From: Cladorrhinum sp. PSN259 | Taxonomy: Eukaryota; Ascomycota; Sordariomycetes; Sordariales; Podosporaceae | Assembly: GCA_033725935.1 (NCBI GenBank) | Contig: MU867060.1 | Location: forward strand, 310,001 to 374,000 | Direction of reading: 5' to 3' | Length of the DNA stretch: 64,000 nucleotides | Shown: positions 1-11,351 of the stretch, piece after piece | How positions within the stretch are numbered: the stretch's first letter is position 1 | How the letters are laid out: each line of letters opens with the position of its first letter | Made by a program: the position numbers and the translations under genes | The notes under the pieces: model-generated | Database searches by the model: none | What the model saw: only the letters and a program-made list of their open reading frames with translations | Told to the model about the DNA's origin: nothing

Positions 1-1584
1 GGGCCGGAGCACGAGACGCCACATCTTCCACTCCTCGGGGTCGGGAGTGTCATAGTCCCGCTGGAAGTCGTACATGCTCAGCAGGCAGCAGAGCAACACT
101 TTCATCTCCGTCTCGGCAAACTTGCGCCCAATGCAGCCTCTGGGTCCCTGCAAGAAGGTCATGAATGCGTTGGGCACCACAGACTCGGGAAGGTTGTCCC
201 AACGGTCGGGATCAAATTCGTCGGCCGTCTCGCCCCAGTAAATCGGCATCCGGTTGATGGTATTGGCCAGTACGTAGATGACGGTGCCGCCTGGAACCTT
301 GTATGGGCCAAGCTGATCATCCTCGAGCGACTGGCGGACCGTCATAGGGATGGGAGGAATGTAGCGCAGCGATTCACGGCAGACATTGTCCATGTACGGC
401 AGCTTATCAGGATCGACGGCGTTGATCTTCTCGGTATCAAAGCGAGATTCCGCGTCAAAGAGGAACGGCATATGCTCCCTGATCTCTTCGCGGAGCTTGC
501 TCTGAATCTCTGGGTGGGTAGAAAGCAGGTGAATAGTCCAGGCCACAGCAGTAGCAGTGGTATCATGGCCGGCGCCAAGAAAGGTCATGATCTGGTCACG
601 CATCGTATTGAAGGTCAGACCCTGTTCGCCTGTCTCCTTGAGCTTCTTGTTCTCTTTGGCAATCAGAGCGAGAACATCTTTGGCACCAGTATTGTTCTCG
701 GCCTCGTCGAGCTTCTCGGTGATGATGCTGGTAGCCTTGTCCAGAATGATGCCTCTGGCTGTCTCCATATCGCGGTTCATCTTAGATGGAATATGCCTCG
801 AGGCCGGGATGAAGGCTTGCATGCCGTGCAAAAGTCGGGAGAAGAGATCAAACGCAAACACTAGCCGATAGGCCTCACGAATTGGAACGTCGGGGTCATC
901 CAGCGAGTTGATATCGTAACCGAAGCCAGCCTTGCCAATGATGTCGAGAGTGCACCTGTTGAGCCATTCGAGAACCTCAAAAGACTTGGCCGTAACGCTT
1001 GCCTGTGTCATCTCCAACCGCCACAGCTTAGCCATCATAAGGGACTTCTCCCAAAAGATTGGTGTCAGAGAACGGATTGACTGAATGGAGAAACCAGCTG
1101 TGAGAGCCTTGCGCTGAACCATGTGCTCCTGACCCTCGGCCAACAAGACACCTTCGCCCAGAATGCGAACCATCCACAGCTTAGCACGCACGGGCTTGGG
1201 ATAATTGTACGGGTTCTTGACGGTCATGTGCTTGAGGGCCTCGTCGCCGGCGACGGAAAGTCTTTCAGCCCCAAAGGGAAAGAAGTAGCGGATGATTGGA
1301 CCGTGTTCCTTGTGCCACCGACGCTGGGGAACACCGCACTCCTCGGTAATGATGGTGAAGAACTGGCCCCAAAGAGGGTTACCAGGAACCGTGGGTACAT
1401 GTCGGAGCTCGGAAAAGTAAAGAGGATAGAGCCAGCTCAACCAAACAATGAAGTAGAGTGGCATAAAGGCAGCAAGAGCTGTTCCGACGGTCTGAGCTAT
1501 GGGTAATTCTAACTTCCTCGCAACACCTATGAATGCTGCCGTTGTTGTCGCAAGGGCAGGACCAAAGGTAATCTTTGAAGCCAT
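1..1584 (-). CDS. Cytochrome P450 monooxygenase, 3' end cut by window edge
   Basis: A single open frame starts at the ATG at 1584 and runs off the left edge; 528 codons are visible without an intron. The first ~65 residues are hydrophobic (two likely membrane stretches), as in microsomal fungal P450s anchored in the ER. Hallmarks appear in order: the I-helix AGHDTT near residue 336, an ESLR (ExxR) K-helix, FDPDRW, and the heme loop FLQGPRGCIG with the thiolate Cys at about residue 484. The protein should be an NADPH-reductase-dependent monooxygenase; the substrate is not readable from sequence. It is transcribed divergently from an MFS transporter across ~1 kb, a pairing often seen in detoxification or small secondary-metabolite loci. 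The rest of the gene, and any cluster, lies left of the window. Confidence 0.95.
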   Translation of the reverse strand, partial: MASKITFGPALATTTAAFIGVARKLELPIAQTVGTALAAFMPLYFIVWLSWLYPLYFSELRHVPTVPGNPLWGQFFTIITEECGVPQRRWHKEHGPIIRYFFPFGAERLSVAGDEALKHMTVKNPYNYPKPVRAKLWMVRILGEGVLLAEGQEHMVQRKALTAGFSIQSIRSLTPIFWEKSLMMAKLWRLEMTQASVTAKSFEVLEWLNRCTLDIIGKAGFGYDINSLDDPDVPIREAYRLVFAFDLFSRLLHGMQAFIPASRHIPSKMNRDMETARGIILDKATSIITEKLDEAENNTGAKDVLALIAKENKKLKETGEQGLTFNTMRDQIMTFLGAGHDTTATAVAWTIHLLSTHPEIQSKLREEIREHMPFLFDAESRFDTEKINAVDPDKLPYMDNVCRESLRYIPPIPMTVRQSLEDDQLGPYKVPGGTVIYVLANTINRMPIYWGETADEFDPDRWDNLPESVVPNAFMTFLQGPRGCIGRKFAETEMKVLLCCLLSMYDFQRDYDTPDPEEWKMWRLVLRP

Positions 1585-2616
1585 ATCGGGCGGTTTGCTG
1601 AACTTCGCATCCAGACTCTAAGCATGTGGGAGTTGTGGTAGCCGGGGTTGCACTGTTGAATATCTGGCTGCCGGACTTTTGAACTGCACGTGTACAGCTG
1701 GTGAAATGGGCTACCCAACGGTCTGATTAAACCGTCATGCTCGTGATGGTTATATACGACCTCTCCGACCTCTCTTCAGTCTTATCGGAAGCCCGTCATT
1801 GTCAGTTACAGACAGCATTGCGCAGGGTGAACCAATATCGTTAGCTGAGGGCTTTTTTGAGTCGATCTGCTCCGTGCTTTGTCCCGGTGTGGGCTAGCTT
1901 CTTTCCAGAACACACGCCCAGCTGGTCGTCATCGATGAATTCCACTCAACTAGGACCAAGGTGCAGCCTATAACCCAGGTATATAGGCTAGGAAATCTTC
2001 ACCCGGGTTGACCTGCGTCGACGGGGGTGATTACCTTGATGAATCAGATCCACAGCCGATATGAACCTTGCTTGCAAGATTGCCACTAGACAGACGGTAG
2101 ACCTCGACGGCCCATCTAGCTAATGTAACTAGCTTGCCTCTTGACAGTTTAGACTCAAGTACCTGTTAGTACAAGAGAACGGTTCCCAACAGGAATTGGC
2201 CTTTAGGTTCTGTAGATAGAAATGGTACGTCCCGGAAAGACCGGCGACAGTCAGATATCCACAGAACCTGACGTCGCCACGTCCTTCAGGGAGTCCGAGA
2301 AAGCCACTACCGGTTCAGGGCTTGTTCGGTAGGGACCGAGGCAAGCTATGTAGCATTGGTGCCATAGGATCTGAGTTTCTGTTCTGAGCAGTGATAGAAC
2401 GACATAATCGACAATGAAAGAGTCGAACGTGCATGGCACTGGGATGCGATGAGAGAAGACAAAATGGGAGTTGGTTTGCGTTGGATATTGGACTTCATGG
2501 AAGCCAAACTCCTTGTTGCGTATTCGCTCCTTCAAGTTTCCATCGCCAGTCTCTATCATTCCTAAGCTTCTCTGCTTGGCTGTCTATTTTTCAGTTGTTA
2601 TCTCCACAGCATCAAT
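1585..2616. other. Divergent promoter region between P450 and MFS transporter
   Basis: About 1.03 kb separates two outward-reading genes. I see no coding frame with codon use like its neighbours and no repeat. It probably holds both promoters and 5' leaders. A paired regulator site could lie here, but none was recognised. Confidence 0.6.
1750..1756 (-). promoter_or_regulatory. Possible TATA element of the P450 gene
   Basis: The minus strand reads TATATAA about 170 bases upstream of the P450 start codon. It is the only clear TATA-like word close to this start, but such words arise by chance in AT-rich spacers. Confidence 0.3.
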
Positions 2617-4895
2617 ATGAGGAGAAATTCAAAGACGAACAGCTTGAACGATCATCACATAACAGATGATCCACCCGAGCTGCCAATGCCAGCATGGCAA
2701 CAATCGCGGGGGCTCGGCAGCTCCGGCTCGGCTGTTGTAGGCCTTGTAAGCCGGAAGGAGATTCAAAGCATTGGCGAGGGCGAGTACTTCCTACTTACCA
2801 ACGATGAGCGCTCACGTCGACCATTACAACTATCCATTCAGGCACCTCGCAACCCTCCCCCTATACAGACTAGGCAAGAGATGCTCGACAACCGCGATCG
2901 GAGTAGGTTGAGGGAGGATGTGCTCATTGAATCCCTTCGTATGATTGCCACTACTCCGACACTGTTGTCTCCTTATTGCATGTCCAGCGAAACGGAAAAG
3001 GCTTTGCGAATAGCGGTCTACGATCAGCGACACCCAGGAAAGCCAGATGCAAAGCCCCATCGCTCGACTAGGCAGCTTGAGTTTGACACATTCAAAAAGC
3101 CAAAAACAGAGTCCAAGACCTCAATGACGTTCGCCCTGCGGCCTGGGTCTCAGCTGCCACAAGACGACATTAATCCAGTGGACGAATCCAGCTTAGTGAC
3201 GGGGTGTCCTCTCGTGTGTCTCATGGTTGGCCTGATGCTTGCCGTGTTCTTGATTTCGATTGATCGGACAATAATATCGACTGTAAGTGGGAAATGAAGA
3301 GTGCAAAATTGAGGGCAATTCCTAACTTCAGTCACTTCCCAGGCCATCCCATACATCACTAGCGAGTTTCAGTCCACCCCTGACATTGGATGGTATGGCT
3401 CAGCATATCTTCTAACAGCGTGTGCCTTCCAGCCGGTTTTTGGTCGCATTTTCATGCTATTCTCTGTGAAGAAGGCCTATCTTGCTAGTCTGTTTTCATT
3501 TGAACTTGGCTCGTTGATGTGCGGTGTTGCGCCGAACTCCATGACGCTGATTGTTGGACGGGCCGTCGCTGGGTTTGGCAGTGCCGGTATCCTCACCGGA
3601 AGCTTTGTGGTTGTGTCAGCTGCCATCCCACTGCATCTGCGCCCCATTTTCATGGCAGTGGTCGGACTGATGTTTGGTGTCGGCGCTTCTGTTGGGCCCC
3701 TCCTAGGTGGTGTTTTCACCGATCTCGTAGTAAGTAGACTCTGTGGGTTCAACTTGAAGCACCGGCTGATGAATAACAGACATGGCGGTGGTGCTTCTAT
3801 GTTAATCTTCCTATCGGAAGTGCGACTGCGGTGGCGATTATGTTGTTTTTCAGTCCCAGAAAGGGGAAGCACGCCCATCGTACCTTGATCAACCGGTTCC
3901 TGGATTTGGACATCGTTGGCAACATTCTTCTTCTCGGAGCCGCCATCATGTTATTCTTGGCTCTTGAGTTTACAACGTTAGGCGTCCCATGGTCCAGTGC
4001 TGAGATTATTGGTCTTTTGGTTGGCTTTGGGGTTATTTCCATCATCCTCGTTGTATGGCAGCGCTGGAAGGGAGAAGAAGCATTGATGCCACCCCGGATT
4101 GTCACGCAACGCACCGTGGCAGCGTCTTGCGGCATGGCCTTCATGACATATGGCGCCATCATCAACTTGACCTTTTTCCTACCTATCTGGTTCCAAGCGG
4201 TCCAAGGGGATTCCGCTATTAGATCGGGAGTCAACATGATCCCATACTTTGTGATCAATGCTTTCTTTTCCCTATTGGCGGGTGTTTTCGTCTCTGCCGT
4301 TGGCTATGTAACACCGCCCGCGGTGGTTGGCAGCGCTATAGGGGCCGTGGGCTTGGGTTTACTGACATTGCTTAACGTCCACACCACGACGGCGCAATGG
4401 GTAGGATATGAGATCCTGGCGAGTGCCGGCTTTGGGCTTTCCATCCAGCAGGGTTTCTCCGCGGTTCAAACTGTGCTCGACGAGGATGACATGGCGATTG
4501 GAACGGCAGCTGTAGTCGCATCGCAATCTCTTGGGGGCGCCATCTTCCTGTCAGTCGGCAACAGCGTGTTCCAGAACCAGCTCATCAAAGCGTCGCAAGC
4601 AAACCTGCTTCCCGGTATTGATATCAAAAAAGTCATTGACGCTGGAGCGGCATCCTTCCGTCGCCTGGTACCTGACGACGAGTTGCCGATCGTGCTCGGG
4701 GTATACAACAGGGCGCTGAGAATGGTATTCGTTGTGGGCATCCCTCTGGGGGCACTTGCTGCGTTCATCTCTTGTTTCATAGAATGGAAGTCGGTAAAGA
4801 TACTCAAAGAGAACCAGACACAAGAAAAAAGCGGATTAAGTCCGAGTACCAGCGCCAGGCCCAGTATCAGCGTCCCTACAGTCCCGCCGGCCTAA
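2617..4895 (+). CDS. MFS transporter, drug:H+ antiporter (DHA14-like)
   Basis: Spliced model: exons 2617-3282, 3343-3729 and 3780-4895, introns with GTAAGT donors and AG acceptors, 722 residues. The first transmembrane segment starts near residue 195. The sequence then follows the DHA14 pattern, with DRTIIST at the end of helix 1, the acidic ending of the next loop (DIGWYGSAYLLT), and a motif-C-like GASVGPLLGG stretch. The first intron sits immediately after the helix-1 motif. The ~190-residue hydrophilic N-terminus is long for this family, so the true start may be a later in-frame ATG (for example MSSETEK near 2980). The C-terminus is a Ser/Pro-rich cytosolic tail. Likely role: efflux of toxic compounds or secondary metabolites, possibly working with the divergent P450. 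The cargo cannot be inferred. Confidence 0.88.
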
Positions 4896-5588
4896 GGGCG
4901 ATTGGGTGATGAAGAAAAATGGGATCCGGATAGATTGTGAGGACAGAATACCAGGATACGGGTGGTTGTAAGTTTAATAGTAATAAGCATAGATTACAAA
5001 AAGACAGTTAAGTAATGAAGCGAACATACTGAATTTGCAGCTTCCGCCCACTTTGCTTATCGAACAACCCCAAAGCCACACTCTTGTGAGTGGAAGCTGT
5101 TAGGGCACCCTTGCCAAAACCTTCAGAGTCCAATGTGACGCGCTCGCTCCGCGCAGTCACGTGCGCTGAGCGGGAAGAATCTCGGATAATTACCAGCGGA
5201 CAGCTGTCAGTCAAGGCGCACGACGCTTTAATCGGGCTCATGTGGGGCATCTCTGAAGAATAGCCAGGACAGCCATACCGCATTGGGGACCTTCTGTGCT
5301 TCTGAAGCTTCGTCACCAATTTCTACTGACAAGCCCTTGCCAATTTTCAACTTTACGTTTCGCCTGTTCAACGGTAGAGCTACACGCATATATTTGCGCA
5401 TCCACCGTCTTCTTAGGTCCATCGCTCCACTCTGACAATTTAGCAAAGTAAGTCAGCTCACCTGCCCGCAGTCCCATTGCGTCCCATTCTCTGTGGTTTC
5501 GAGCACGCGACCGACCGAAAATTACCCAAAGCAGCATCCATATTCGATTCGCATTCGCTCTCGCATACCCATCACCATTCGCACCACC
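4896..5588. other. Spacer between MFS transporter and TFIIS
   Basis: About 690 bases with the transporter 3' region and the TFIIS promoter/leader. Only short frames without codon bias are present. A CA/CC-rich tract lies just before the TFIIS ATG. Confidence 0.5.
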
Positions 5589-6616
5589 ATGGCGACCATC
5601 GAAGACCGAGCATTGGCCAAGCGCATCCAGGAGCTTTCCAAGGCCGTCTCAGGTCAGCCCGCCGAGACCGTCGTGAAGCTGTTGGAGGAGTTGAAGGACA
5701 TTCCTGCCCCGACTGAGGAGCAATTGCGCGTGAGTCTGTCTTATGTCCTTGTTTGAGGGCAACGGTTTTCTATCATGTGAATGATGCTCATGCGCTATCC
5801 GCAGTCGACAAAGGCTGGTGTTGTCGTCGGCAGACTGCGCCAGAACCCCAATAAGGATATCCAAAGACTGGCTGGCGAGATTGTCTCAAAATGGAGGAAG
5901 AACGTCGACTCGGCAAAGGACAAGCGGCGCAAGGTTGAGCAGGCCAAATCTCTGCCGACCCCCAAACCCGCCAGCTCCCCTGCTCCGCCGTCATCATCAT
6001 ACAGCAAGCCCTACGAGGGCGACCCGGAGAAGCGACATTTCAAGACTGATAAGGTTGATATTAATCGGTACGGGAACAAAACACGCGACGGTAGTATCGG
6101 CGTGCTCTACAACGCTTTGGCATATCGCGCAACCGAGTCGATTGAGGAAGTGCTCAGAGTGGTGATTGAGGTAGAGGCGGCAGCATTCAAGACCTACCCG
6201 GACAATGCCGACTATGCTCGCAGGATCCGCAGTTTTATGACCAGTTTGAAGCGCAAGGACAATGCTGGTTTGGGTCGTCGTGTGCGCTCGGGTGAGCTTT
6301 CGCCCGAGCGGTTCGTCAAGATGACGGACCAAGAACTCTCCTCGGAGGAGCAACGGGCTCGCGATCAAGAGTTGGAGCGCGAGAACATGAAGAAAGCACA
6401 GGTTCCTATGGCAGAGAAGTCGATCAGCGACGCCCTCAAGTGCGGCAAGTGTGGGCAGAAGAAGGTGTCGTATAGTCAGGCACAAACTAGATCTGCTGAT
6501 GAGCCTATGACGACCTTCTGCGAGTGCACTGTCTGCGGAAACCGCTGGAAGGTAGGTTTTATTTTCGAATTTGCACCAGTCATGACACTTACTGACATTT
6601 CTCACAGTTCTCGTGA
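5589..6616 (+). CDS. dst1: Transcription elongation factor TFIIS
   Basis: Three exons: 5589-5729, 5805-6551 and a tiny last exon 6608-6616 that adds only Phe-Ser and the stop; 298 residues. The N-terminal ~80 residues match the LW domain (LLEELKDIPAPTEEQLR). A Ser/Pro linker follows, then the RNA polymerase II-binding central domain. The C-terminal zinc ribbon has CGKC and CTVC cysteine pairs around the invariant hairpin RSADEPMTTF, whose Asp-Glu enters the polymerase active site to stimulate cleavage of backtracked RNA. The ending NRWKFS is typical of fungal TFIIS and confirms the last splice. Start chosen at the first ATG, which follows a good context (CACCATGG). Confidence 0.97.
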
Positions 6617-7325
6617 AACCTGGACTCATATACTGGCTTTCGATAAAAAGAATGATCCATCTCCACTCCTACTTCTTGGCAATATGTTGCAGGCACACGA
6701 TATGAGCAGGTTTGCAACAGTAAAACTCTTGCCTAGGAGGGGTTTTCAATGCTTATAATACCATTCTTCCAAGAGAAGGCGTTATCTTTCAACCCCGTTT
6801 AATAGGGTGGTTTCTTGGCACTTCCTGAGACCGCTCGCTAGGCTTCATGCTGCGCTTTGTTATGAGCCAGTATGTATAAATACCTATTTTAGGTATCTCT
6901 ACTATTCATAGAGGGTTTAGGCTAACTAAGTACGTTCGCCTTCTTCGTCTCTATTGTTTCTTTAAATTTCGGCGTGGGGAAAATCTGGCTACCGTGGAGT
7001 TTAAGGACCGTTATTGATTAATTTCTCGTTTTTGATTTTGGGAGGATTATGATACCCAGGCAGATGGCTGGACGTTGGAGCCCAGCCTTGGGTGAAAGGG
7101 ACGACTTGGGTGATTGAGGTCCTTATACAACTTGCCTCTGGATGTTATTGTACAGATATCAAAAAAATACTATTCTTGATGGGTTCTCTTTGCAGTCCTG
7201 AGGGACCGTGGTTCCATTTCTTGGGTAGATTCTGTTATATAAGCCCCGTTGTTCCTGGAATCTATGTATGTATAGCTTATACATAGTACAGGGTATCTAT
7301 CTCAAGGCACCCTTACATCCACCTC
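6617..7325. other. Convergent spacer, no gene seen
   Basis: About 700 bases between the ends of TFIIS and the cysteine synthase gene. It is AT-rich with several stop codons in every frame. Probably 3' untranslated regions. Confidence 0.5.
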
Positions 7326-8678
7326 TCAACCTTTTCTCTCCTCGAGACCCAGGACAGCAAGCAGATCCTCATCCTGCTCTTGGGTTTTATCCTCGAGCCC
7401 CATCTCTCCAATATGCTTCCAAAACTTGCTCAAGTGTCTGGTACCAGAGTCGCAGAGGATGGTCACCACCCGGCTGCCTTTAGGCATCTTCAGCGCCGTG
7501 ACAACGGCAGCAACGCAGTTCACCGCGCTGCTGCTGCCAATGAAAATGCCGTCATGCTCAACGAGCCACCTCGCCATGCGGCAGGCCTGCTCATCCGTCA
7601 CGCGCACCGCATCATCTATGAGACTCCTAGCCGTCTCGAAGTTCTCCGTGATCCGGGTGATACCGATGCCCTCGACCATCGTATCCACCTGCTGTCGTCT
7701 GCGTGTTCCCTCCCGCTCGGTTGGAGAATACATGACGCCATGACGAATCTTGTTGTACAGTCCGCTGCCCTGCGGGTCTGCGAGCACCACACACAAGTTT
7801 GTCATTTTTCGCTCCTCTTTGAGGTACTTGGTGACACCTGAGATGGTACCACCAGTCCCGGCGCCAGAAACGAAAGCGTCGATCCTTCCGCCGGTTTGCT
7901 CGTAAATTTCCGGTCCAGTTGTCTTCATGTGAGCTGTGTAGTTGGCCAAAGACTCAAACTGATCTGCAAAGAAGCCTCTGCTGGGGGTGTCCGGGTTTGC
8001 AGTGTGCTCTTTGGCACGGATGCGAGCGAGGTTGACAAAGTGGCGTGGATCAGTGATAGGGGCAGGAGTAACACGCTCGACCTTTGCACCGAGGTGAATG
8101 AGGAGGTCGGATTTCTCGTGGGCCATGTCGTCGGGCATGCAGATGTGGGCCTTGTAGCCCCTTGCGCGAGCCAGGACAGCCAGTGAGATGCCAGTTGAGC
8201 CGACAGTGCCCTCGTAGATGGTGTCGCCGCGATTAGGAACAAGAATGCCCTCTTCTTCGGCGACCTCAATCATGTTGAGAGCAACACGGTCTTTTGGGGA
8301 GCCTCCTGCGCCATTAAGAAACTCTGCCTTGGCGAGGATAATGCATCCCGTGGCTTCAGAAAGGGAGCGGATCTTGACTAACGGGGTGTTGCCGATGGTT
8401 CCCTCGATACCATCCACTACACCCATGCCTCTGTCGATAGTGGTCATGAAGGATTCCCGATCTTCCAGGCTCACGGGGCCAAAAAGGATGCTGTCCCGTC
8501 TCGACCCGGCAGTTGATGCTGCTGTGTTTGTACGTCCATTTCGCTTTCGCCGCTGCTGGTAGCGGTTTTCTAGTTCTGGGTAAAGGTCCTTGAAGCCGAG
8601 TGTGACAAAAATACCGGTTACAAAGGCCACCGCTAAGGCTGCCGTGCCATATGCTTTGGGGTGGTCGCTTAATGACAT
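7326..8678 (-). CDS. Cysteine synthase-like PLP enzyme with N-terminal membrane anchor
   Basis: Uninterrupted 450-residue frame. The fold-type II PLP family (cysteine synthase/CBS) is shown by IGNTPLVK near residue 95, the PLP lysine in GGSPKDR (Lys129), GTVGSTGIS for the phosphate/substrate loop and GTGGTISG. A hydrophobic helix spans about residues 12-30, followed by an Arg-rich stretch. This matches the fungal mitochondrial outer-membrane form (yeast Mcy1/YGR012W) rather than the soluble cytosolic or matrix O-acetylserine sulfhydrylase. The predicted reaction is beta-replacement giving cysteine, but the activity of the Mcy1 type is less certain than that of the classical enzymes. It is divergent from the NDUFAF7 homologue, another mitochondrial gene. 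Confidence 0.93.
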   Translation of the reverse strand: MSLSDHPKAYGTAALAVAFVTGIFVTLGFKDLYPELENRYQQRRKRNGRTNTAASTAGSRRDSILFGPVSLEDRESFMTTIDRGMGVVDGIEGTIGNTPLVKIRSLSEATGCIILAKAEFLNGAGGSPKDRVALNMIEVAEEEGILVPNRGDTIYEGTVGSTGISLAVLARARGYKAHICMPDDMAHEKSDLLIHLGAKVERVTPAPITDPRHFVNLARIRAKEHTANPDTPSRGFFADQFESLANYTAHMKTTGPEIYEQTGGRIDAFVSGAGTGGTISGVTKYLKEERKMTNLCVVLADPQGSGLYNKIRHGVMYSPTEREGTRRRQQVDTMVEGIGITRITENFETARSLIDDAVRVTDEQACRMARWLVEHDGIFIGSSSAVNCVAAVVTALKMPKGSRVVTILCDSGTRHLSKFWKHIGEMGLEDKTQEQDEDLLAVLGLEERKG

Positions 8679-9221
8679 CTCGTCGTTGGGCTCATAATTC
8701 GTCTTTCATCTAAATGAAAATGTGTGAGTTAGAGTATGCCCAGATTTCTGTTAAGCAGGCATCTTCTGAATCAAAGTTCAAGAAAGGAGGTCAAACAAAA
8801 GAGACGAAAGCCACAGCCTAAGAACTTGGTTTCCCCCTGAACACCAACAATCGCAACCAAAAACTTGGTGATACGTTGTTTTATTTTTCTTAAATTTTTT
8901 TTTTTAAAAAAAAACTGGAGAAAGAGTTGATGTCATCCAACGGCCTTTATCTTTCATCAGAATGCCAAGAATTCAACCTCTCAAAACCCTTGTCGCCCAG
9001 TCTGCGGGGCCCAAAAAACACTCCGCAAAACCGTCCACAGGCCCCTGTCTCTTGGCTCACTCTAGCTGAAGATCTGGGAGCTTGGACCATTCTCACAGTT
9101 GATTCGGCCGTACCCCAAAATTGACGGAGCTCACGCAAGCCTAAATTGAGGTAAAGGCAACCAAGCTTCAGAGCTTTCAAGAGTGGTCCACTGCCAGACA
9201 TCCCCAGTGTCTGCAGAGGTC
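8679..9221. other. Divergent promoter spacer with an A/T run
   Basis: About 540 bases between two outward-reading genes. It contains a strong T-then-A homopolymer run at about 8888-8915, a typical nucleosome-excluding fungal promoter feature. No other structure recognised. Confidence 0.5.
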
Positions 9222-10920
9222 ATGGACTCTCCTGCCGTCACCCAGCTGTTTCGGCAGCTGTTTCGGCACCATCCAACGTGTCAATCGCGGCGGAACCTGG
9301 CCACCCTCGCAACAGCACTTCGAAATGTCCGACGTCAGCGATCTCAAGCGCAACGGCCACACCTCCACCTTCAGCAGCATAACCACCAACAACATCGGTC
9401 CTATGCGACCCGAGAACGAGGAGGAAGTGCTGGTGGTGTGGACAAAGCCGAGAGCAATTGGCAGCAACGAACCGATTTATTCCAGGAGGACATGTCGGAC
9501 GAGTTCAAAACGTATCCCTTGGTAACCGCCAATGATCTCCGTGCTCGAAAGGAGCGTCCGCGACGGGTCAAGATGTTCATGAGGGACTTTATCGAAGGTC
9601 CGTGTTTTATTCGCGCAGGAATGAAGTTAGGAAGGCGGTAAAGGGTACGGCCATTACCACTGACACCCAGCCACAGACAGCCTTTATAACCCCAATTACG
9701 GTTACTTCTCTAAGCAAGTCGTCATCTTTACTCCCGGCGAACCCTTCGATTTCACTTCCTTCCAAGACGAACTAGACTTCCACGCCCTCCTCTCCAAACG
9801 CTACGTCGAATTCGAAGACGCCCTCGACGCCAAAGAACCCTCGGACACCCGACAACTTTGGTACACTCCAACTGAGCTCTTCCGTCCTTACTACGGTGAG
9901 GCCATCGCCCGGTACCTTGTCGCCAACTACAAGCTCACCACCTACCCCTACCATGATCTGATAATCTACGAAATGGGTGCCGGCCGCGGTACGCTGATGC
10001 TCAACATTCTCGATTATATCCGCGACGTTGATCCAGACGTCTACGCCCGAACAAAGTACAAGATCATCGAAATATCAGCCCAGCTCGCAAGCATACAAAC
10101 CTCCCAGGTCGTGAAGAACTCCGCCGCGCGGGGCCACTCCAACAAGGTTGAAATCATCAACAAGTCCATCTTCGACTGGGACCAGCGCGTCCCGTCCCCT
10201 TGCTTCTTCCTCGCCTTCGAGGTCTTTGACAACTTCGCTCACGATGTAGTCCGTTACGACATCACCACCGAGACGCCCTTGCAAGGGCTCGTTTTGATCG
10301 ACGACCATGGCGACTTTTTCGAGTTCTACACACCAGAAATCGACCCCGTAGCCGCTCGCTACTTCCGCGTGCGTGACGCTGCCACGGGCGGGAAATATCA
10401 ACTGCCGTATCCAAGCAGTCGTATCGGCAAGTGGCTCTCCCAGCAACGGCCACTAGCCTCGAACCTCAGCCAGCAGGAGTACCTCCCGACGAGGTTAATG
10501 CAGTTCTTCGACGTGCTGGGCAAGTACTTCCCAGCTCACCGACTCCTCACGAGTGATTTCCACTCACTGCCGGATGCCATCAAGGGCTTGAATGCGCCCA
10601 TTGTTCAGACGAGATACCAGAGGCGGCCAGTTCCTGTATCTACGCCATTGGTAAGCTACTTGATCACTTCTCTCAAACCAGTGTTCATTTACTAACCCTC
10701 CCCATTCCAGGTACATCAAGGGTACTTCGACATCATGTTTCCCACAAACTTCCAAACCGCAGAAGCAATGTACCAAACAGTCACCGGCAAGCATACCCGC
10801 GTACGTTCTCACGAGGATTTCATGCGCAGGTGGGCATTCGTCGAGGAGACAGCCACCCGGAGTGGCGAGAACCCTCTTTTGACCTGGTACAAGAATGCCA
10901 GTGTGTTATATACTGTATGA
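9222..10920 (+). CDS. NDUFAF7: NDUFAF7/MidA-type protein arginine methyltransferase, mitochondrial
   Basis: Three exons: 9222-9597, 9677-10650 and 10711-10920; 519 residues. The N-terminal ~65 residues are rich in Arg/Gln/His with few acids, as in a mitochondrial presequence. The family signature then follows: MRDFIE joined by splicing to DSLYNPNYGYFS, then the SAM-binding loop EMGAGRGTL in exon 2, and the EVFDNFAHD motif. The human homologue symmetrically dimethylates an arginine in complex I subunit NDUFS2, needed early in complex I assembly. The first intron uses a non-consensus GTCCGT donor, but it is the only one that rebuilds the conserved block. The frame extends upstream of 9222 without an ATG, so 9222 is the start. 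Confidence 0.93.
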
Positions 10921-11351
10921 ACAACCAAGAGATGAGAGAAGATAAGGTTAGAAACTAGTAGCATGTACATGAGATACTAAAATGAACATACAAGCCGTCC
11001 CCTTGTTTTAAGGGAACGGCAAACTCCATATTCTTTAGAAGCTACGCTATGAGCTACACAGAGAATTGTCCAGCATGAACCCGAATTGCTTCAGGTTTTT
11101 TTCTTGGGGGTGCTGGCGGTATAGATTTATCGTCAATTTTGTGAATTTTATCCCGACGAAAAACCAAAAAGAGGCCTCAAAACAAAACAAGAAAGGGTAA
11201 TCTTGATGATACAATAAAACCTAGAGTTATCCTCGGACATCCCGAGCGAGGTACGGTACCTAGAAATACAAACTGCTTCTATAGTAGGCTTTGGATGCTT
11301 TTTTAAAGAAACTGGTCCAAAAAAAAGAGGCTTCCCATCGTCTATTGCAGC
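10921..11351. other. Convergent 3' spacer
   Basis: About 430 AT-rich bases between two converging genes, with several A- and T-runs. No coding frame or RNA gene recognised. Confidence 0.5.
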
